A DNA stretch of 64,000 bases from Chitinophagaceae bacterium (GCA_947458275.1 CANGYR010000003.1:151058-215057), one strand, 5' to 3'; shown: positions 8,710 to 18,359, numbered from the stretch's first letter. The notes: a model not told the origin generated them from the sequence alone. Program-made: numbers and translations.

Positions 8710-9756
8710 ATGTATAAAATCATCCGTTCAATTCTTTTTTTATTTGACCCCGAGGATGTTCATTATTTTTCAATGAATTCATTAAAATGGCTTTGTCGCA
8801 TTCCATTGGTCAAACAATTGCTTCAGCAACTATTTACACCCGCAACAGTCAATAGCACACAACTTTTCAATCTGTCATTCAGGAACCCCGTTGGATTGGG
8901 GGCCGGTTTTGATAAAAATGCCCTTTACCTCACCGAACTGGAAACACTCGGTTTTGGATTTGTTGAAATTGGAACCGTTACTCCCCTGCCCCAATCAGGA
9001 AATGAAAAGCCACGCTTGTTCAGATTGCCAAAAGACAAGGCATTGATTAATCGAATGGGGTTTAACAACGATGGAGCGGAAGTCATTGCACAAAGATTAT
9101 CCGACTGGAGAAAAGGAACCGGTAAAAATACCCGGATGATTATCGGAGGCAACATCGGTAAAAATAAAAACACACCCAATGAAGATGCCTGGAAGGATTA
9201 TGAAATCAGCTTCAATGCATTGTATAATCATGTAGATTATTTTGTGGTAAATGTAAGCAGTCCCAATACACCGGGATTGAGGGCGCTGCAAGAAAAAGAG
9301 AGTCTGCAAAAAATATTTTCAGTATTACAGTCATCCAATAATTCCAGGAAACAAGTCAAACCTGTTTTATTGAAAATAGCACCGGATCTTACGAATGAGC
9401 AGTTAGACGATATAGTTACACTTGCCGAAGAAATGCAATTGGATGGATTGATTGTTTCGAACACAACCATAAGCAGAGAAAATCTGACTGCCTCAAAAAC
9501 TGAGTCAGATAAAATCGGAGCCGGGGGATTGAGCGGACTTCCTCTGCAACAAAAGAGTACGGATGTGATTGAATACATCTATAAAAAATCATCAGGAAAA
9601 ATTATCATCATCGGAAGCGGCGGTATTTTTTCAGGAAAAGATGCTGAACGAAAATTAAATGCGGGAGCATCACTGGTGCAAGTGTGGACGGGCTTTGTTT
9701 ATAAAGGACCTGCCATAGTAAAAAAAATATGTCGCTATTTGGAATCTGTTAAATAA
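8710..9756 (+). CDS. pyrD: dihydroorotate dehydrogenase, quinone-dependent (class 2)
   Basis: Oxidises dihydroorotate to orotate, the fourth step of pyrimidine synthesis, passing electrons to quinone. About 348 residues. The N-terminal extension (YKIIRSILFLFDPEDVHYF) is the membrane-binding helix pair typical of class 2 enzymes. The FMN barrel shows GLGAGFDKNA, the NVSSPNTPGLR loop with the catalytic Ser region, and IGSGGIFSGKDA near the C-terminus. ATG 8710 is preferred over TTG 8701, which lies in the -7 promoter element. It is followed after 8 nt by the TerC-family gene, so the two are likely cotranscribed. Confidence 0.95.
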   Translation: MYKIIRSILFLFDPEDVHYFSMNSLKWLCRIPLVKQLLQQLFTPATVNSTQLFNLSFRNPVGLGAGFDKNALYLTELETLGFGFVEIGTVTPLPQSGNEKPRLFRLPKDKALINRMGFNNDGAEVIAQRLSDWRKGTGKNTRMIIGGNIGKNKNTPNEDAWKDYEISFNALYNHVDYFVVNVSSPNTPGLRALQEKESLQKIFSVLQSSNNSRKQVKPVLLKIAPDLTNEQLDDIVTLAEEMQLDGLIVSNTTISRENLTASKTESDKIGAGGLSGLPLQQKSTDVIEYIYKKSSGKIIIIGSGGIFSGKDAERKLNAGASLVQVWTGFVYKGPAIVKKICRYLESVK

Positions 9757-9764
9757 ATCAATCA

Positions 9765-10556
9765 ATGGAATATCTTTTTACATCAGAAAGTATCATCAGC
9801 TTTTTCATTTTAGTAATACTGGAAGTGGTATTGGGAATTGACAATGTGATTTTTGTCAGTATCATCATGAACAGACTTCCAACGCTGAAGGATCATAGTA
9901 ACGCTCGAAGAATATGGATGATTACCGGCATATTATCCAGAAGCTGTATGCTATTGGGTTTGGGTTGGCTGCTGGCGCAAAAAGGCAAACCATTATTTAC
10001 CATATTCGATAAAGGCTTTGATCTTGCCAGCCTGGTTATGCTGGCAGGCGGGCTGTTTCTGATGTATAAATCGGTAATGGAAATTCATGCCAAACTGGAA
10101 GGTGAGGATCCCAATGTGCATACTAAAAACAAAACCACCATTACTTTATCCAGAGCCGTTGGGCAAATTTTGATTATTGATGCCGTATTTTCATTCGACA
10201 GTATCATCACTGCAGGCGGCACCGCAAAGCATATTGAAATCATGATTGCTGCAGTAGTCATTGCCATGCTGGTAATGTTTTTATTCAGTCCAAAAATTTC
10301 TGCCTTCATTCACAAACACCCAACTTTAAAAATGCTTGCCCTCTCCTTTTTGGTGATGATAGGTCTGAGTTTGATCATTGAAGGGTGGAACGCTAAATCA
10401 GCGGAAGAGTTGCATTTGAAAAACTATATTTACTTTGGAATGGCTTTCTCATTTGTGGTGGAAATACTGAATATGCTAATGAGAAAAAAGATGGAAAAGA
10501 AAAGAGTGGTTCAATTAAATGAACCTGTACTCAATAATCCGGAAGCAGAAAAATAA
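9765..10556 (+). CDS. TerC-family integral membrane protein
   Basis: A 263-residue multi-span membrane protein of the TerC/Alx family. The conserved acidic signature LEVVLGIDNVIFVSI is in the first helix and a second one, IIDAVFSFDSIITAGG, in a middle helix; both carry the paired Asp residues thought to handle metal ions (manganese or calcium export in studied members, often metal homeostasis during protein secretion). A charged segment around residues 108-122 joins the two halves, and the C-terminus is a basic cytoplasmic tail. It starts 8 nt after pyrD. It converges on rsmE with only 4 nt between the stop codons. Confidence 0.88.
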   Translation: MEYLFTSESIISFFILVILEVVLGIDNVIFVSIIMNRLPTLKDHSNARRIWMITGILSRSCMLLGLGWLLAQKGKPLFTIFDKGFDLASLVMLAGGLFLMYKSVMEIHAKLEGEDPNVHTKNKTTITLSRAVGQILIIDAVFSFDSIITAGGTAKHIEIMIAAVVIAMLVMFLFSPKISAFIHKHPTLKMLALSFLVMIGLSLIIEGWNAKSAEELHLKNYIYFGMAFSFVVEILNMLMRKKMEKKRVVQLNEPVLNNPEAEK

Positions 10557-10560
10557 TTTG

Positions 10561-11274
10561 TTATTGTTGCATTAAATGAGCCAGCAGAGCAGTTGCCACC
10601 ACACCGGCGGTTTCAGTTCTCAGTCGATTTGTTCCTAGACTCACCGGCAAGAAATTATTTGAATTCGCTAATGCCACTTCTTCATTTGTAAAATCACCCT
10701 CGGGCCCAATTAATATTAATACAGAGGAATTGTTGCCAATTATATTTAGCGTTTGTTTGCCGGCATCTTCATTGCAATGTGCGATAAGTTTCAACTGAAA
10801 TTCATGGGATGAGATGACTGAAGAAAAAGCTATAGGTTCATGCAACTTTGGTAAATAAGATTGTCTGGATTGAAGCATGGCGCTGATCAGAATATTATTC
10901 ATCCTGTCGTGCCTGAAATGTTGTTTCTCCGTTCTTGAACAGATGACAGGAATAATTTCCGTAACACCAATCTCGGTTGCCTTTTCCAGAAACCACTCAA
11001 ACCGGCTGGTATTTTTTATGGGAGATATGGCGACTGAAATTTTCTTTAAGACAGGTGGAATATTTTGCACATTGGTTTTTCTCACTGTGCATTTTTTTTT
11101 GTGATCATCAATAATTTCAGCGATGATAGTAAGCCCGGCTCCATCAGTCAGTTGCAGCATTTCCCCGTTCTTCATCCTAAGCACCTGGATGATATGCTTT
11201 GAAGTGTCTTCATTTAAAATGAAAACATCGGGCTGCAAGTGCAGATCAGATTGAAAGAAAAAGGGTAAAGACAT
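10561..11274 (-). CDS. rsmE: 16S rRNA (uracil(1498)-N(3))-methyltransferase RsmE
   Basis: SPOUT-class methyltransferase that methylates U1498 of 16S rRNA using S-adenosylmethionine. Length 237 is typical. The N-terminal PUA-like RNA-binding domain includes HIIQVLRMKNGEMLQLTDG; the C-terminal knot shows LIGPEGDFTNEEV and LGTNRLRTETAGVVA, the SAM-binding trefoil. It lies 14 nt downstream of dnaB on the same strand and is probably cotranscribed with it. Confidence 0.95.
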   Translation of the reverse strand: MSLPFFFQSDLHLQPDVFILNEDTSKHIIQVLRMKNGEMLQLTDGAGLTIIAEIIDDHKKKCTVRKTNVQNIPPVLKKISVAISPIKNTSRFEWFLEKATEIGVTEIIPVICSRTEKQHFRHDRMNNILISAMLQSRQSYLPKLHEPIAFSSVISSHEFQLKLIAHCNEDAGKQTLNIIGNNSSVLILIGPEGDFTNEEVALANSNNFLPVSLGTNRLRTETAGVVATALLAHLMQQ

Positions 11275-11288
11275 ACAATTACAGTAAA

Positions 11289-12845
11289 TTAGAATGGACT
11301 TTCTTCGTCATATTCACCATCGTTCATTTTGCTGCCTTTCTGGATGAACATTTTAGCACCATCGTCTCCCGCTCCGGAAACCGGACGCCAGTTCCCCTCT
11401 TTAGGTAAAGCAGGATTAAAGCCGCTGTCACCTTCGTCTTCAATAAACTTCTGAATATGGAGGAGTGCCTTGAGCTTGATGGTTTCCAGACTACCATTTC
11501 TGTGCTTGGCTATTCTTACAAAAGTTTCGCCTTTATTGCTCTCACCGAATGCATCCGCGTTGATATCGTGATATTCGGGACGATACAAAAACATTACCAT
11601 ATCCGCATCCTGCTCAATAGCTCCGGACTCTCTCAAATCACTCAACTGAGGCATTTTATTTCCCTCTTTTCTTTTTTCTACTTCCCTGCTTAATTGAGAC
11701 AACGCAATGATAGGTATTTGCAGCTCTTTCGCCAGTCCTTTCAGGTCTCTTGAAATTTTACTGATTTCCTGTTCTCTGTTGCTGTTTCTGTCGCCGCTGC
11801 CACTCATCAGCTGAAGGTAATCAATGATGATAATGCCTACATTGTGTTTGTTTTTTAATCTGCGACATTTCGCTCTCAACTCAAAAATATTTAAAGCGGC
11901 AGAATCATCAATAAAGATGGGGGCTTTACTGAGTTTTTCAATTCCTCGCTTGTACAATTGTTTCATTTCATGCTCTTCCAGCTTACCACGTGAAATTTTT
12001 TCAAGATTGATTTCACTCTCAGCACTGAGAATACGTTGTACCAGCTGAGCGCTGCTCATCTCCAGACTAAAGAATGCCACAGCACAAGGTTTGGTGGAGT
12101 TCATGGCTGCGCTGCGTGCCAGATTGAGGGCAAAGGCAGTTTTACCCACTGAAGGCCTTGCTGCAAGAATAATCAGATCGGTAGGTTGCCATCCATAGGT
12201 GATTTTATCTATGGTTGGAAAGCCGGTAGGGACACCGGTAATTTCTTCTTGACGGTTACGCATATCCTCAATGCGCGTAATCGTTTTCATAAGAACATTA
12301 TCAATCGTATCAAAATTTCTTCTGAGATAACTATTCATGATTTCAAATAGTTTTCCCTCCGCTTTATCTAGCATATCAAAAACATCTGAACTGTCTTCGT
12401 AGGCATCACCGATTATTTCTCCGCTGATGCGAATCAGTTCGCGCTGGATAAACTTTTGCACCACAATGCGCGAGTGTGCGTCAATGTTAGCAGCAGAAAC
12501 CACCGAATTGGTCAACTTTGTGATGTAATAAGGTCCTCCGACAAACTCAAGATCATTCCGCTTTTTGAGCTCCTCCACTACTGTCAGCAAATCAATAGGA
12601 GAACCTACATCTGCGAGAGATTCCATCGCTTTGAAAATTCGCTGGTGTGCATCTACATAAAAACATTCGGGCTTTAAAATTTCTCTAACGGTATCAAAGG
12701 CACTTTTCTCCAGCATGACCGCACCCAATATTGCCTCTTCCAGTTCTTTTGATTGAGGAGGAATTTTTCCGAATACCATTGAACCCAAATCTATGGGTGT
12801 TTTCTTTCTATTGAATCTGTCTTTACCAGTGTTGATGAGGTCCAT
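11289..12845 (-). CDS. dnaB: replicative DNA helicase DnaB
   Basis: The hexameric 5'-3' helicase of the replisome. 518 residues. N-terminal DnaB domain (about 30-130) with a basic extension ahead of it; RecA-type ATPase domain from about 205, with Walker A ARPSVGKTA (Lys235), Walker B IIIIDYLQLM, and the DLRESGAIEQDADMV motif. No intein. The C-terminal 60 residues are a variable tail. The gene reads away from a 420-bp non-coding region with a cluster of DnaA-box-like sites, which is the feature to note here. rsmE follows closely. Confidence 0.96.
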   Translation of the reverse strand: MDLINTGKDRFNRKKTPIDLGSMVFGKIPPQSKELEEAILGAVMLEKSAFDTVREILKPECFYVDAHQRIFKAMESLADVGSPIDLLTVVEELKKRNDLEFVGGPYYITKLTNSVVSAANIDAHSRIVVQKFIQRELIRISGEIIGDAYEDSSDVFDMLDKAEGKLFEIMNSYLRRNFDTIDNVLMKTITRIEDMRNRQEEITGVPTGFPTIDKITYGWQPTDLIILAARPSVGKTAFALNLARSAAMNSTKPCAVAFFSLEMSSAQLVQRILSAESEINLEKISRGKLEEHEMKQLYKRGIEKLSKAPIFIDDSAALNIFELRAKCRRLKNKHNVGIIIIDYLQLMSGSGDRNSNREQEISKISRDLKGLAKELQIPIIALSQLSREVEKRKEGNKMPQLSDLRESGAIEQDADMVMFLYRPEYHDINADAFGESNKGETFVRIAKHRNGSLETIKLKALLHIQKFIEDEGDSGFNPALPKEGNWRPVSGAGDDGAKMFIQKGSKMNDGEYDEESPF

Positions 12846-12984
12846 GTTCTTCTTATAATATTTTTAAAAAATCATTTTATTGCGTTTATGCGGGACAGTG
12901 AGCCGGCAAATTTCTGTCAGTCAAATGGCTGATCAGAATTACTAAATTAAAAGCAATTCATTAATAATTACTTAACAAAGCTGA

Positions 12985-13111
12985 TTATGCACTCTTTGAG
13001 GATGTTTTTCCACCGGTAATCCACATATAAATGTACGTTATCCACCCCTTATTAACTAATGTATGCACATGAGATTTGAAAACAGGGTTAAAAAATCAGC
13101 ATTTATGCACA
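12985..13111 (+). other. cluster of six DnaA-box-like sites (candidate oriC)
   Basis: Within the 420-bp gap between dnaB and pheT (12846-13265) six 9-mers match TTWTNCACA fully or with one mismatch, all in the same orientation: 12985 TTATGCACT, 13006 TTTTCCACC, 13017 TAATCCACA, 13038 TTATCCACC, 13061 GTATGCACA, 13103 TTATGCACA (perfect). Start-to-start steps are 21, 11, 21, 23 and 42, close to whole helical turns. A T- and A-rich stretch (about 13130-13170) follows. The flanking genes diverge and one is dnaB. This is the layout of a DnaA-binding replication origin, or less likely a DnaA-regulated promoter. The rest of the gap holds the pheT promoter and nothing else recognisable. Confidence 0.55.
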
Positions 13112-13235
13112 AATGCAGGTATCAGAAAAGAGAATTTTTTACACCTTACAAAGAAATATTTTTTTGGAAAAATGGTGAAAATTTCATCAGATTAAAGGCG
13201 AATCATTTGAAACTGCCTATCTAAAGCCAAAAAAC

Positions 13236-13243
13236 TATATTTG
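13236..13243 (+). promoter_or_regulatory. -7 promoter element of pheT
   Basis: TATATTTG matches TAnnTTTG and lies 22 nt before the pheT ATG. A TTG is present at 13207 but the spacing (26 nt) is longer than usual, so the -33 part is unsure. Confidence 0.5.
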
Positions 13244-13265
13244 CACCTATAAATTAATTATTTAG

Positions 13266-15677
13266 ATGACTGTTTCATACAATTGGCTGGCTGAATATTT
13301 ACCTGTTTCCATCGATCCGGAAAAATTGTCCGTAATACTGACTTCCATCGGACTCGAGGTAGAAAGTCTTACGCAATACGAATCAATAAAAGGCGGATTG
13401 AATGGCTTGGTGGTGGGGGAAGTCCTTTCCTGTGAAAAACACCCCGACGCAGATAAGCTGAAGCTCACTGCTGTTAATGTAGGCGCTGAAAAACCTTTGC
13501 AAATTGTTTGCGGTGCACCCAACGTGGCTGCCGGACAAAAAGTGATTGTTGCCACTGTAGGCACAAAAATTTATCCAACAGCAGGGGATCCTATTGATAT
13601 TAAAAGAGCAAAAATCAGAGGTGTTGAAAGCGAGGGCATGATTTGCGCTGAAGATGAAATCGGATTGAGTGACCATCACGAAGGCATAAAAATTCTTCCG
13701 GCGGAAACCACTCCCGGAACAAAAGTCGCAGCGTTGTTTCCCACTTACAGTGATTTTATTTATGAAATCGGCCTCACGCCCAACAGAATGGATGCCATGA
13801 GTCATCTGGGAGTTGCAAAAGATGTGTGTGCTTATTTATCTTATCACGAAAAAAAATCTTACAGCGTAAAGCTGCCCTATCCCGAAAGTTTCAAGACCGA
13901 CTCTTCCGACGCGGGATTCAGTGTAAGCATTGAAAACAATGATTCCTGCAAAAGATATACCGGGGTTTTAATAAATGGAATCAAGGTAGCTGAAAGTCCT
14001 CAGTGGTTGCAGGGTAAATTAAAAGCTATTGGACTCAGGCCGATCAACAATATTGTAGATATCACCAATTACATTCTGCACGAAACCGGGCAACCCTTGC
14101 ATGCTTTTGATGCAGATTACATAAAGGGGAAAAAAGTTATTGTAAAGAATGTTGCGGAAGGTACTTTGTTCAAAACGCTGGATGACAAAGAAAGAAAACT
14201 CTCCCGTGAGGATCTGATGATTTGCAATGAAAATGAGGCGATGTGCATTGCCGGGGTGTACGGAGGTATTAATAGTGGCGTAACAAACACTACAAAAAAT
14301 ATTTTTCTGGAGAGCGCTTATTTTGAAGGAGGAAGCATTCGCAAAACTTCGTTCAGGTATGGACTCAGAACAGATGCGGCCGCTCGCTTCGAAAAAGGAG
14401 TTGATATCAGCAATACGCTCAATGTGCTCAAACGAGCTGCAAGCATGATTAAAGAAATTGCCGGTGGTAACATTGCCGGCGATGTCATCGATGTTTATCC
14501 AAGTCCTGCCTCTAAAACAAGCGTTGTATTTACCAATGCTTATCTGAAAAAACTCAGCGGTAAATCTTATGAGCAAGCGGATGTAAAAAGAATCTTAACC
14601 GGCCTGGGATTTGAGATACTTTCTGAAAATGCTGATCAGCTTACTTTGGCTATTCCTTTTTCAAAACCGGACATTTCTATCCCTGCAGATATCGTGGAAG
14701 AAATCATGCGGATTGATGGTCTGGACAACATAGAAATACCTTCCGCTATCACCATTACCCCATCCATAGAAAAAGATAAAAGAAAGTTTGCGCTGAGAGA
14801 AAAAACATCTAATTATCTGGCGGGACAGGGATTCTATGAGATTTTCACCAACAGCATCAGCAACAGTGCTTTTTATGATGAAAAAGAATTGGCAGGTGCT
14901 GTTAAAATGATGAATAGTCTGAGTGCTGATTTGGATATACTCAGACCATCGATGATTCACAGCGGATTGCAAGTGATTGCACACAACATCAACAGAAAAA
15001 ACAACAATCTGCGGTTATTTGAATTTGGCAAAACGTATAATGCTGCAGGCCAGGGGCAATATGCAGAAAAAAATCACCTCAGTCTTTATGTAACAGGCAA
15101 TACACAGGAAAAAGGATGGAGAACGGAAGTAAAAAAGGCCGACTATTTTTATCTGAAAGGAGCCGTTGAAAATCTGTTTAAACTGATTGGACTTAATAAA
15201 TTAAAGTTTGAAGCAACCGAGCATTCAATCTCATCCATCATGCTCAATGGCAAAACTGTAGGGCATTTTGGAGAAGTAAGTCAGGCTTTATTAAAACAAT
15301 TTGACATCAAGCATGCCGTGTATCATACAGATATAGACTGGGATCTTGTTTTAGAGCAGAAAGAAAAACCTGTTCAATACAGAGAGATTCCAAAGTTCCC
15401 ATTTGTAAACAGAGACCTGGCCTTGGTGGTGGATAAAAATGTTTCCTATTCACAGATAGAACAAATAGCTTTATCTAGGAAAATCGGTCAGCTCAGCTCC
15501 GTTTCGCTTTTTGATATCTTTGAAAGCGAAAAACTGGGTAAAGACAAAAAGTCGATGGCATTGAGTTTTACTTTTCTGGATGAAACCAAAACCCTGACGG
15601 ACTCAGAAATTGATGGATTCATGCAAAAAATCATCGCTGGTCTTGAAAAAGATGTACAAGCCGAAATAAGAAAATAG
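13266..15677 (+). CDS. pheT: phenylalanine--tRNA ligase beta subunit
   Basis: Beta subunit of the alpha2-beta2 PheRS; it carries the editing and tRNA-binding modules. 803 residues, full length. Domains in order: tRNA-binding OB fold (about 38-150, GLVVGEVLSCEKHPDADKL), B3/B4 editing domain (about 200-390, with RPINNIVDITNYI and HAFDAD), B5 (about 405-475), the catalytic-like core (about 490-690), and the anticodon-binding ferredoxin fold at the C-terminus (FPFVNRDLALVVDKNVSY). pheS is not in the window, which is common in Bacteroidota. It heads a short run with the coiled-coil ORF and zapA. Confidence 0.96.
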   Translation: MTVSYNWLAEYLPVSIDPEKLSVILTSIGLEVESLTQYESIKGGLNGLVVGEVLSCEKHPDADKLKLTAVNVGAEKPLQIVCGAPNVAAGQKVIVATVGTKIYPTAGDPIDIKRAKIRGVESEGMICAEDEIGLSDHHEGIKILPAETTPGTKVAALFPTYSDFIYEIGLTPNRMDAMSHLGVAKDVCAYLSYHEKKSYSVKLPYPESFKTDSSDAGFSVSIENNDSCKRYTGVLINGIKVAESPQWLQGKLKAIGLRPINNIVDITNYILHETGQPLHAFDADYIKGKKVIVKNVAEGTLFKTLDDKERKLSREDLMICNENEAMCIAGVYGGINSGVTNTTKNIFLESAYFEGGSIRKTSFRYGLRTDAAARFEKGVDISNTLNVLKRAASMIKEIAGGNIAGDVIDVYPSPASKTSVVFTNAYLKKLSGKSYEQADVKRILTGLGFEILSENADQLTLAIPFSKPDISIPADIVEEIMRIDGLDNIEIPSAITITPSIEKDKRKFALREKTSNYLAGQGFYEIFTNSISNSAFYDEKELAGAVKMMNSLSADLDILRPSMIHSGLQVIAHNINRKNNNLRLFEFGKTYNAAGQGQYAEKNHLSLYVTGNTQEKGWRTEVKKADYFYLKGAVENLFKLIGLNKLKFEATEHSISSIMLNGKTVGHFGEVSQALLKQFDIKHAVYHTDIDWDLVLEQKEKPVQYREIPKFPFVNRDLALVVDKNVSYSQIEQIALSRKIGQLSSVSLFDIFESEKLGKDKKSMALSFTFLDETKTLTDSEIDGFMQKIIAGLEKDVQAEIRK

Positions 15678-15683
15678 TTAAGA

Positions 15684-15971
15684 TTGCAGCAAGTAGAAAA
15701 ACATATCAGTCAGATTTCTTCCAAACTTCAGGACTTACTGAAAAAACATGCTGTGTTGTCGAAACTATGTGAACAACAAAAAGAAATCATCGCGAATTAT
15801 AAAGAACAACAGGAAACCAATGCTAAAAAGATTAAGACACTGGAGGAGCAGCAATATATTTTAAAATCTGCAGCAGGAGAACTCAATAGCGCAGATAAAA
15901 AGGCATTTGAGCAAATCATTACAAAGTATATCAAAGAAATTGATAAATGCATTGCATTGCTTAGCGAATAA
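15684..15971 (+). CDS. small coiled-coil protein between pheT and zapA
   Basis: 95 residues, nearly all predicted helix with heptad-like spacing (QQVEKHISQISSKLQDLLKK; EQQKEIIANYKEQQE), rich in Gln, Lys and Glu; no signal or membrane segment. The only usable start is the TTG at 15684, since the frame contains no ATG. It sits 6 nt after pheT and 11 nt before zapA, so translation coupling with both is likely. By size and neighbourhood it could be a partner of ZapA in Z-ring assembly (a ZapB-like role), but that is inference. No family was recognised. Confidence 0.7.
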   Translation: MQQVEKHISQISSKLQDLLKKHAVLSKLCEQQKEIIANYKEQQETNAKKIKTLEEQQYILKSAAGELNSADKKAFEQIITKYIKEIDKCIALLSE

Positions 15972-15982
15972 ATTTTTTCCGA

Positions 15983-16270
15983 ATGGCAAATGAACTGATT
16001 CCGATAAATATTGTGATTGCAGATCGTACGTATCGCATCAAAACCAGCCCCAAAGACGAGGAGGCCGTGAGAAAAACAGTTAAAATAATAAATGACAAAA
16101 TATTTGAATTCAAGAGTCTCTATGCCGGAAAAGACATGCAGGACTATATTGCCATGGTAATCATCTGGTATGCCACCCAAAATGCCTCCGGAGGTCCCTC
16201 AACGGCCGAACTGGAAAAACTTGCCGCCAGTCTTCTCAAAATTGAAGAACAGATTGATAAAGTTCTGTAA
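15983..16270 (+). CDS. zapA: cell division protein ZapA
   Basis: 95-residue ZapA homologue: N-terminal domain IPINIVIADRTYRIKTSPKDEEAVRK, then a helix IINDKIFEFKSLYAGKDMQDYIAMV and a C-terminal coiled coil (ELEKLAASLLKIEEQIDKVL). ZapA cross-links FtsZ protofilaments. It is 11 nt after the small coiled-coil gene. The ZapA family is short and variable; the opening IxxxIxDRxYRI pattern is the best evidence. Confidence 0.85.
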   Translation: MANELIPINIVIADRTYRIKTSPKDEEAVRKTVKIINDKIFEFKSLYAGKDMQDYIAMVIIWYATQNASGGPSTAELEKLAASLLKIEEQIDKVL

Positions 16271-16284
16271 AGAATCACTGAAAA

Positions 16285-16485
16285 TTACGCCCCTACTTTA
16301 AACAACATTTTTATTACCCAATACCAGAAAGCAACCAAAATTGCTGCTCCCAATACAACTCCAAACACCCCGACTACTTTTACAAGTTTAGAGGTGTAGT
16401 TATCCAAACCCTTCTCTAATAAGAGGTCATTTTCTTCCTTGTCATCCGTTCTTTTTTCTCTGTTTTTATTTAGAAAAATGCTCAT
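16285..16485 (-). CDS. small single-span membrane protein, unknown
   Basis: 66 residues, ATG start: a charged N-terminal half (NKNREKRTDDKEENDLLLEK) followed by one hydrophobic segment (VVGVFGVVLGAAILVAFWYW) and a short tail. It lies alone on the minus strand, converging on zapA with 14 nt between the ends. Charge pattern and length look like a real small membrane protein rather than a chance frame, but no family was recognised. Confidence 0.6.
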   Translation of the reverse strand: MSIFLNKNREKRTDDKEENDLLLEKGLDNYTSKLVKVVGVFGVVLGAAILVAFWYWVIKMLFKVGA

Positions 16486-16796
16486 AACCGGTAAGTAGTT
16501 TTGTTGAATTAATTAAAAAATCAAAACAATAATTATCTCAAACCCAACGAGAATAATTCATTGGGGAGCTGTAATACTTGCGAAAATAAATAACTATATG
16601 AACACATATCAATTATTTGATGAAAAATTGATTCTGAAAGAGGTTTTATATAAATAATATTAATATGAATGATTTTTCCGGATAAGTTTCTATAAAAAAC
16701 ATAACCCTAAATTTCTTACCTTTGTCGGACTTTCTCGGTAAATCGAGGGTAAATTAATGTACTATATTGTGAATCAGTTAAAAACGAAACAATTAA
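16486..16796. other. 311-bp intergenic region upstream of rny
   Basis: AT-rich spacer between the divergent 66-residue ORF and rny. It holds the -7 element at 16717-16724 and a short inverted repeat near 16728-16748 (TTTCTCGGTA / TCGAGGG region) of no clear meaning. No open frame of note, tRNA or convincing structured RNA was recognised. Confidence 0.5.
16717..16724 (+). promoter_or_regulatory. -7 promoter element of rny
   Basis: TACCTTTG matches TAnnTTTG, about 72 nt upstream of the rny ATG, leaving a leader of roughly 65 nt. No -33 TTG at the standard spacing. Confidence 0.5.
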
Positions 16797-18359
16797 ATGG
16801 AAAATATACTTTCTATCATCATTGGGATAGCCTCCCTGGCTGTGGGGCTGATCCTGGGAAAAATCATCTTCGCTAAAAACACCAAAAAAACGATTGAAGA
16901 AGCCGAAAGCCAAGCTAAAAAAATCATTGCAGACGGTCAATTACAAGCAGAAAACCTAAAAAAAGAGAAGCTTCTCGAAGCTAAGGAGAAATTTGTGCAA
17001 TTGAAATCGGATCACGATAGAGATGTGCTGCAGAGAACCCAAAAACTGAGTGAATCAGAAAACAGGGCTAAACAAAAAGAGCAGAGCGTCAATCAGAAAG
17101 AAGTCAACTTAGATAAGCAAATCAAGGAAAATGACTCCATCAAAGAAAATCTGAACCGTCAGATTGAGGTGGTCAACATCAAGAGAACCGAACTGGAAAA
17201 ACACCAGGAAGAGCATATCCGCAGACTGGAAAAAGTGGCGGGTTTATCTGCCGAAGATGCAAAAAATCAGCTGATTGAAAGTCTGACTCAGGAGGCACAA
17301 ACCAAAGCCATCTCTATTCAGCAGGAAATTATAGAAGACGCCAAGCAGAAAGCCAATAAAGAGGCTCGTAAAATAGTTATACAAACCATTCAGCGTACGG
17401 CTGCAGAGCAAGCCATTGAAAATTCCATCACGGTATTCAACCTGGAAAGTGATGAAATTAAAGGATCTATCATTGGTCGTGAAGGAAGAAACATCAGGGC
17501 CATTGAAGCCGCTACGGGTGTGGACTTGATTGTAGATGACACTCCGGAAGCCATTGTTTTATCTTCATTTGATCCGCTTCGTAGGGAAGTAGCCAGATTG
17601 TCTTTACAACGTCTTGTTTCCGATGGGAGAATACACCCTGCACGTATCGAAGAAGTAGTTGAAAAAACCAAGCGTCAGCTGGATGACCAGGTTATGGAAA
17701 TTGGAGAAAGAACTGCCATGGAACTGGGTATACATGGGTTACATAAAGAATTGATCAGAATGGTGGGGAGAATGCGTTTCCGCTCTTCATACGGACAAAA
17801 TCTGTTGATGCACAGTCGCGAAACTGCCAATCTTTGTGCCATCATGGCGGCAGAATTAGGAATGAACCCTAAACTTGCGAAAAGAGCGGGATTGTTGCAT
17901 GACATAGGGAAAGTACCTGATGAAGAAACAGAATTGAGCCATGCCTTACTGGGAGCCAAGTTGGCTGAAAAATACGGTGAAAACCCTGCCGTAGTGAATG
18001 CCATCGGGGCACACCATGATGAGATGGAAATGAAGTATGTCATCTCCCCTATTATCCAGGCTTGCGATGCCATCAGCGGTGCCAGACCAGGAGCCAGAAG
18101 AGAGATCATGCAGCAGTATATCCAGCGTATCAAAGACCTGGAAAACCTTGCGTTGGCCTATCAGGGCGTAGAAAAAGCGTATGCTATACAAGCCGGTAGA
18201 GAATTGAGGGTGATTGTAGAGGCGGATAAGGTTTCCGACGGAGATAGCGATAAATTAAGCTTCGAAATAGCCCAGAAAATACAGACAGAAATGACCTTCC
18301 CCGGCCAGATTAAAGTTACGGTAATAAGAGAGAAAAGAGCGGTGAATATTGCGAGGTAG
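16797..18359 (+). CDS. rny: ribonuclease Y
   Basis: Membrane-anchored endoribonuclease that starts mRNA decay. 520 residues, the usual length. N-terminal membrane helix ([19 protein letters not shown]), long coiled coil (about 30-205), KH domain with the GREGRN loop ([19 protein letters not shown], about 222-240), then the HD hydrolase domain with the metal-binding pair in [12 protein letters not shown] and [11 protein letters not shown] start supported by the membrane anchor directly following. Monocistronic by spacing. Confidence 0.96.
   Translation: MENILSIIIGIASLAVGLILGKIIFAKNTKKTIEEAESQAKKIIADGQLQAENLKKEKLLEAKEKFVQLKSDHDRDVLQRTQKLSESENRAKQKEQSVNQKEVNLDKQIKENDSIKENLNRQIEVVNIKRTELEKHQEEHIRRLEKVAGLSAEDAKNQLIESLTQEAQTKAISIQQEIIEDAKQKANKEARKIVIQTIQRTAAEQAIENSITVFNLESDEIKGSIIGREGRNIRAIEAATGVDLIVDDTPEAIVLSSFDPLRREVARLSLQRLVSDGRIHPARIEEVVEKTKRQLDDQVMEIGERTAMELGIHGLHKELIRMVGRMRFRSSYGQNLLMHSRETANLCAIMAAELGMNPKLAKRAGLLHDIGKVPDEETELSHALLGAKLAEKYGENPAVVNAIGAHHDEMEMKYVISPIIQACDAISGARPGARREIMQQYIQRIKDLENLALAYQGVEKAYAIQAGRELRVIVEADKVSDGDSDKLSFEIAQKIQTEMTFPGQIKVTVIREKRAVNIAR

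Noticed and set aside
17675..18133. 152-residue open frame antisense to rny
   Set aside because: It is a shadow of the rny coding frame, with no start context, no domain and Ser/Ile-rich composition typical of antisense translation.
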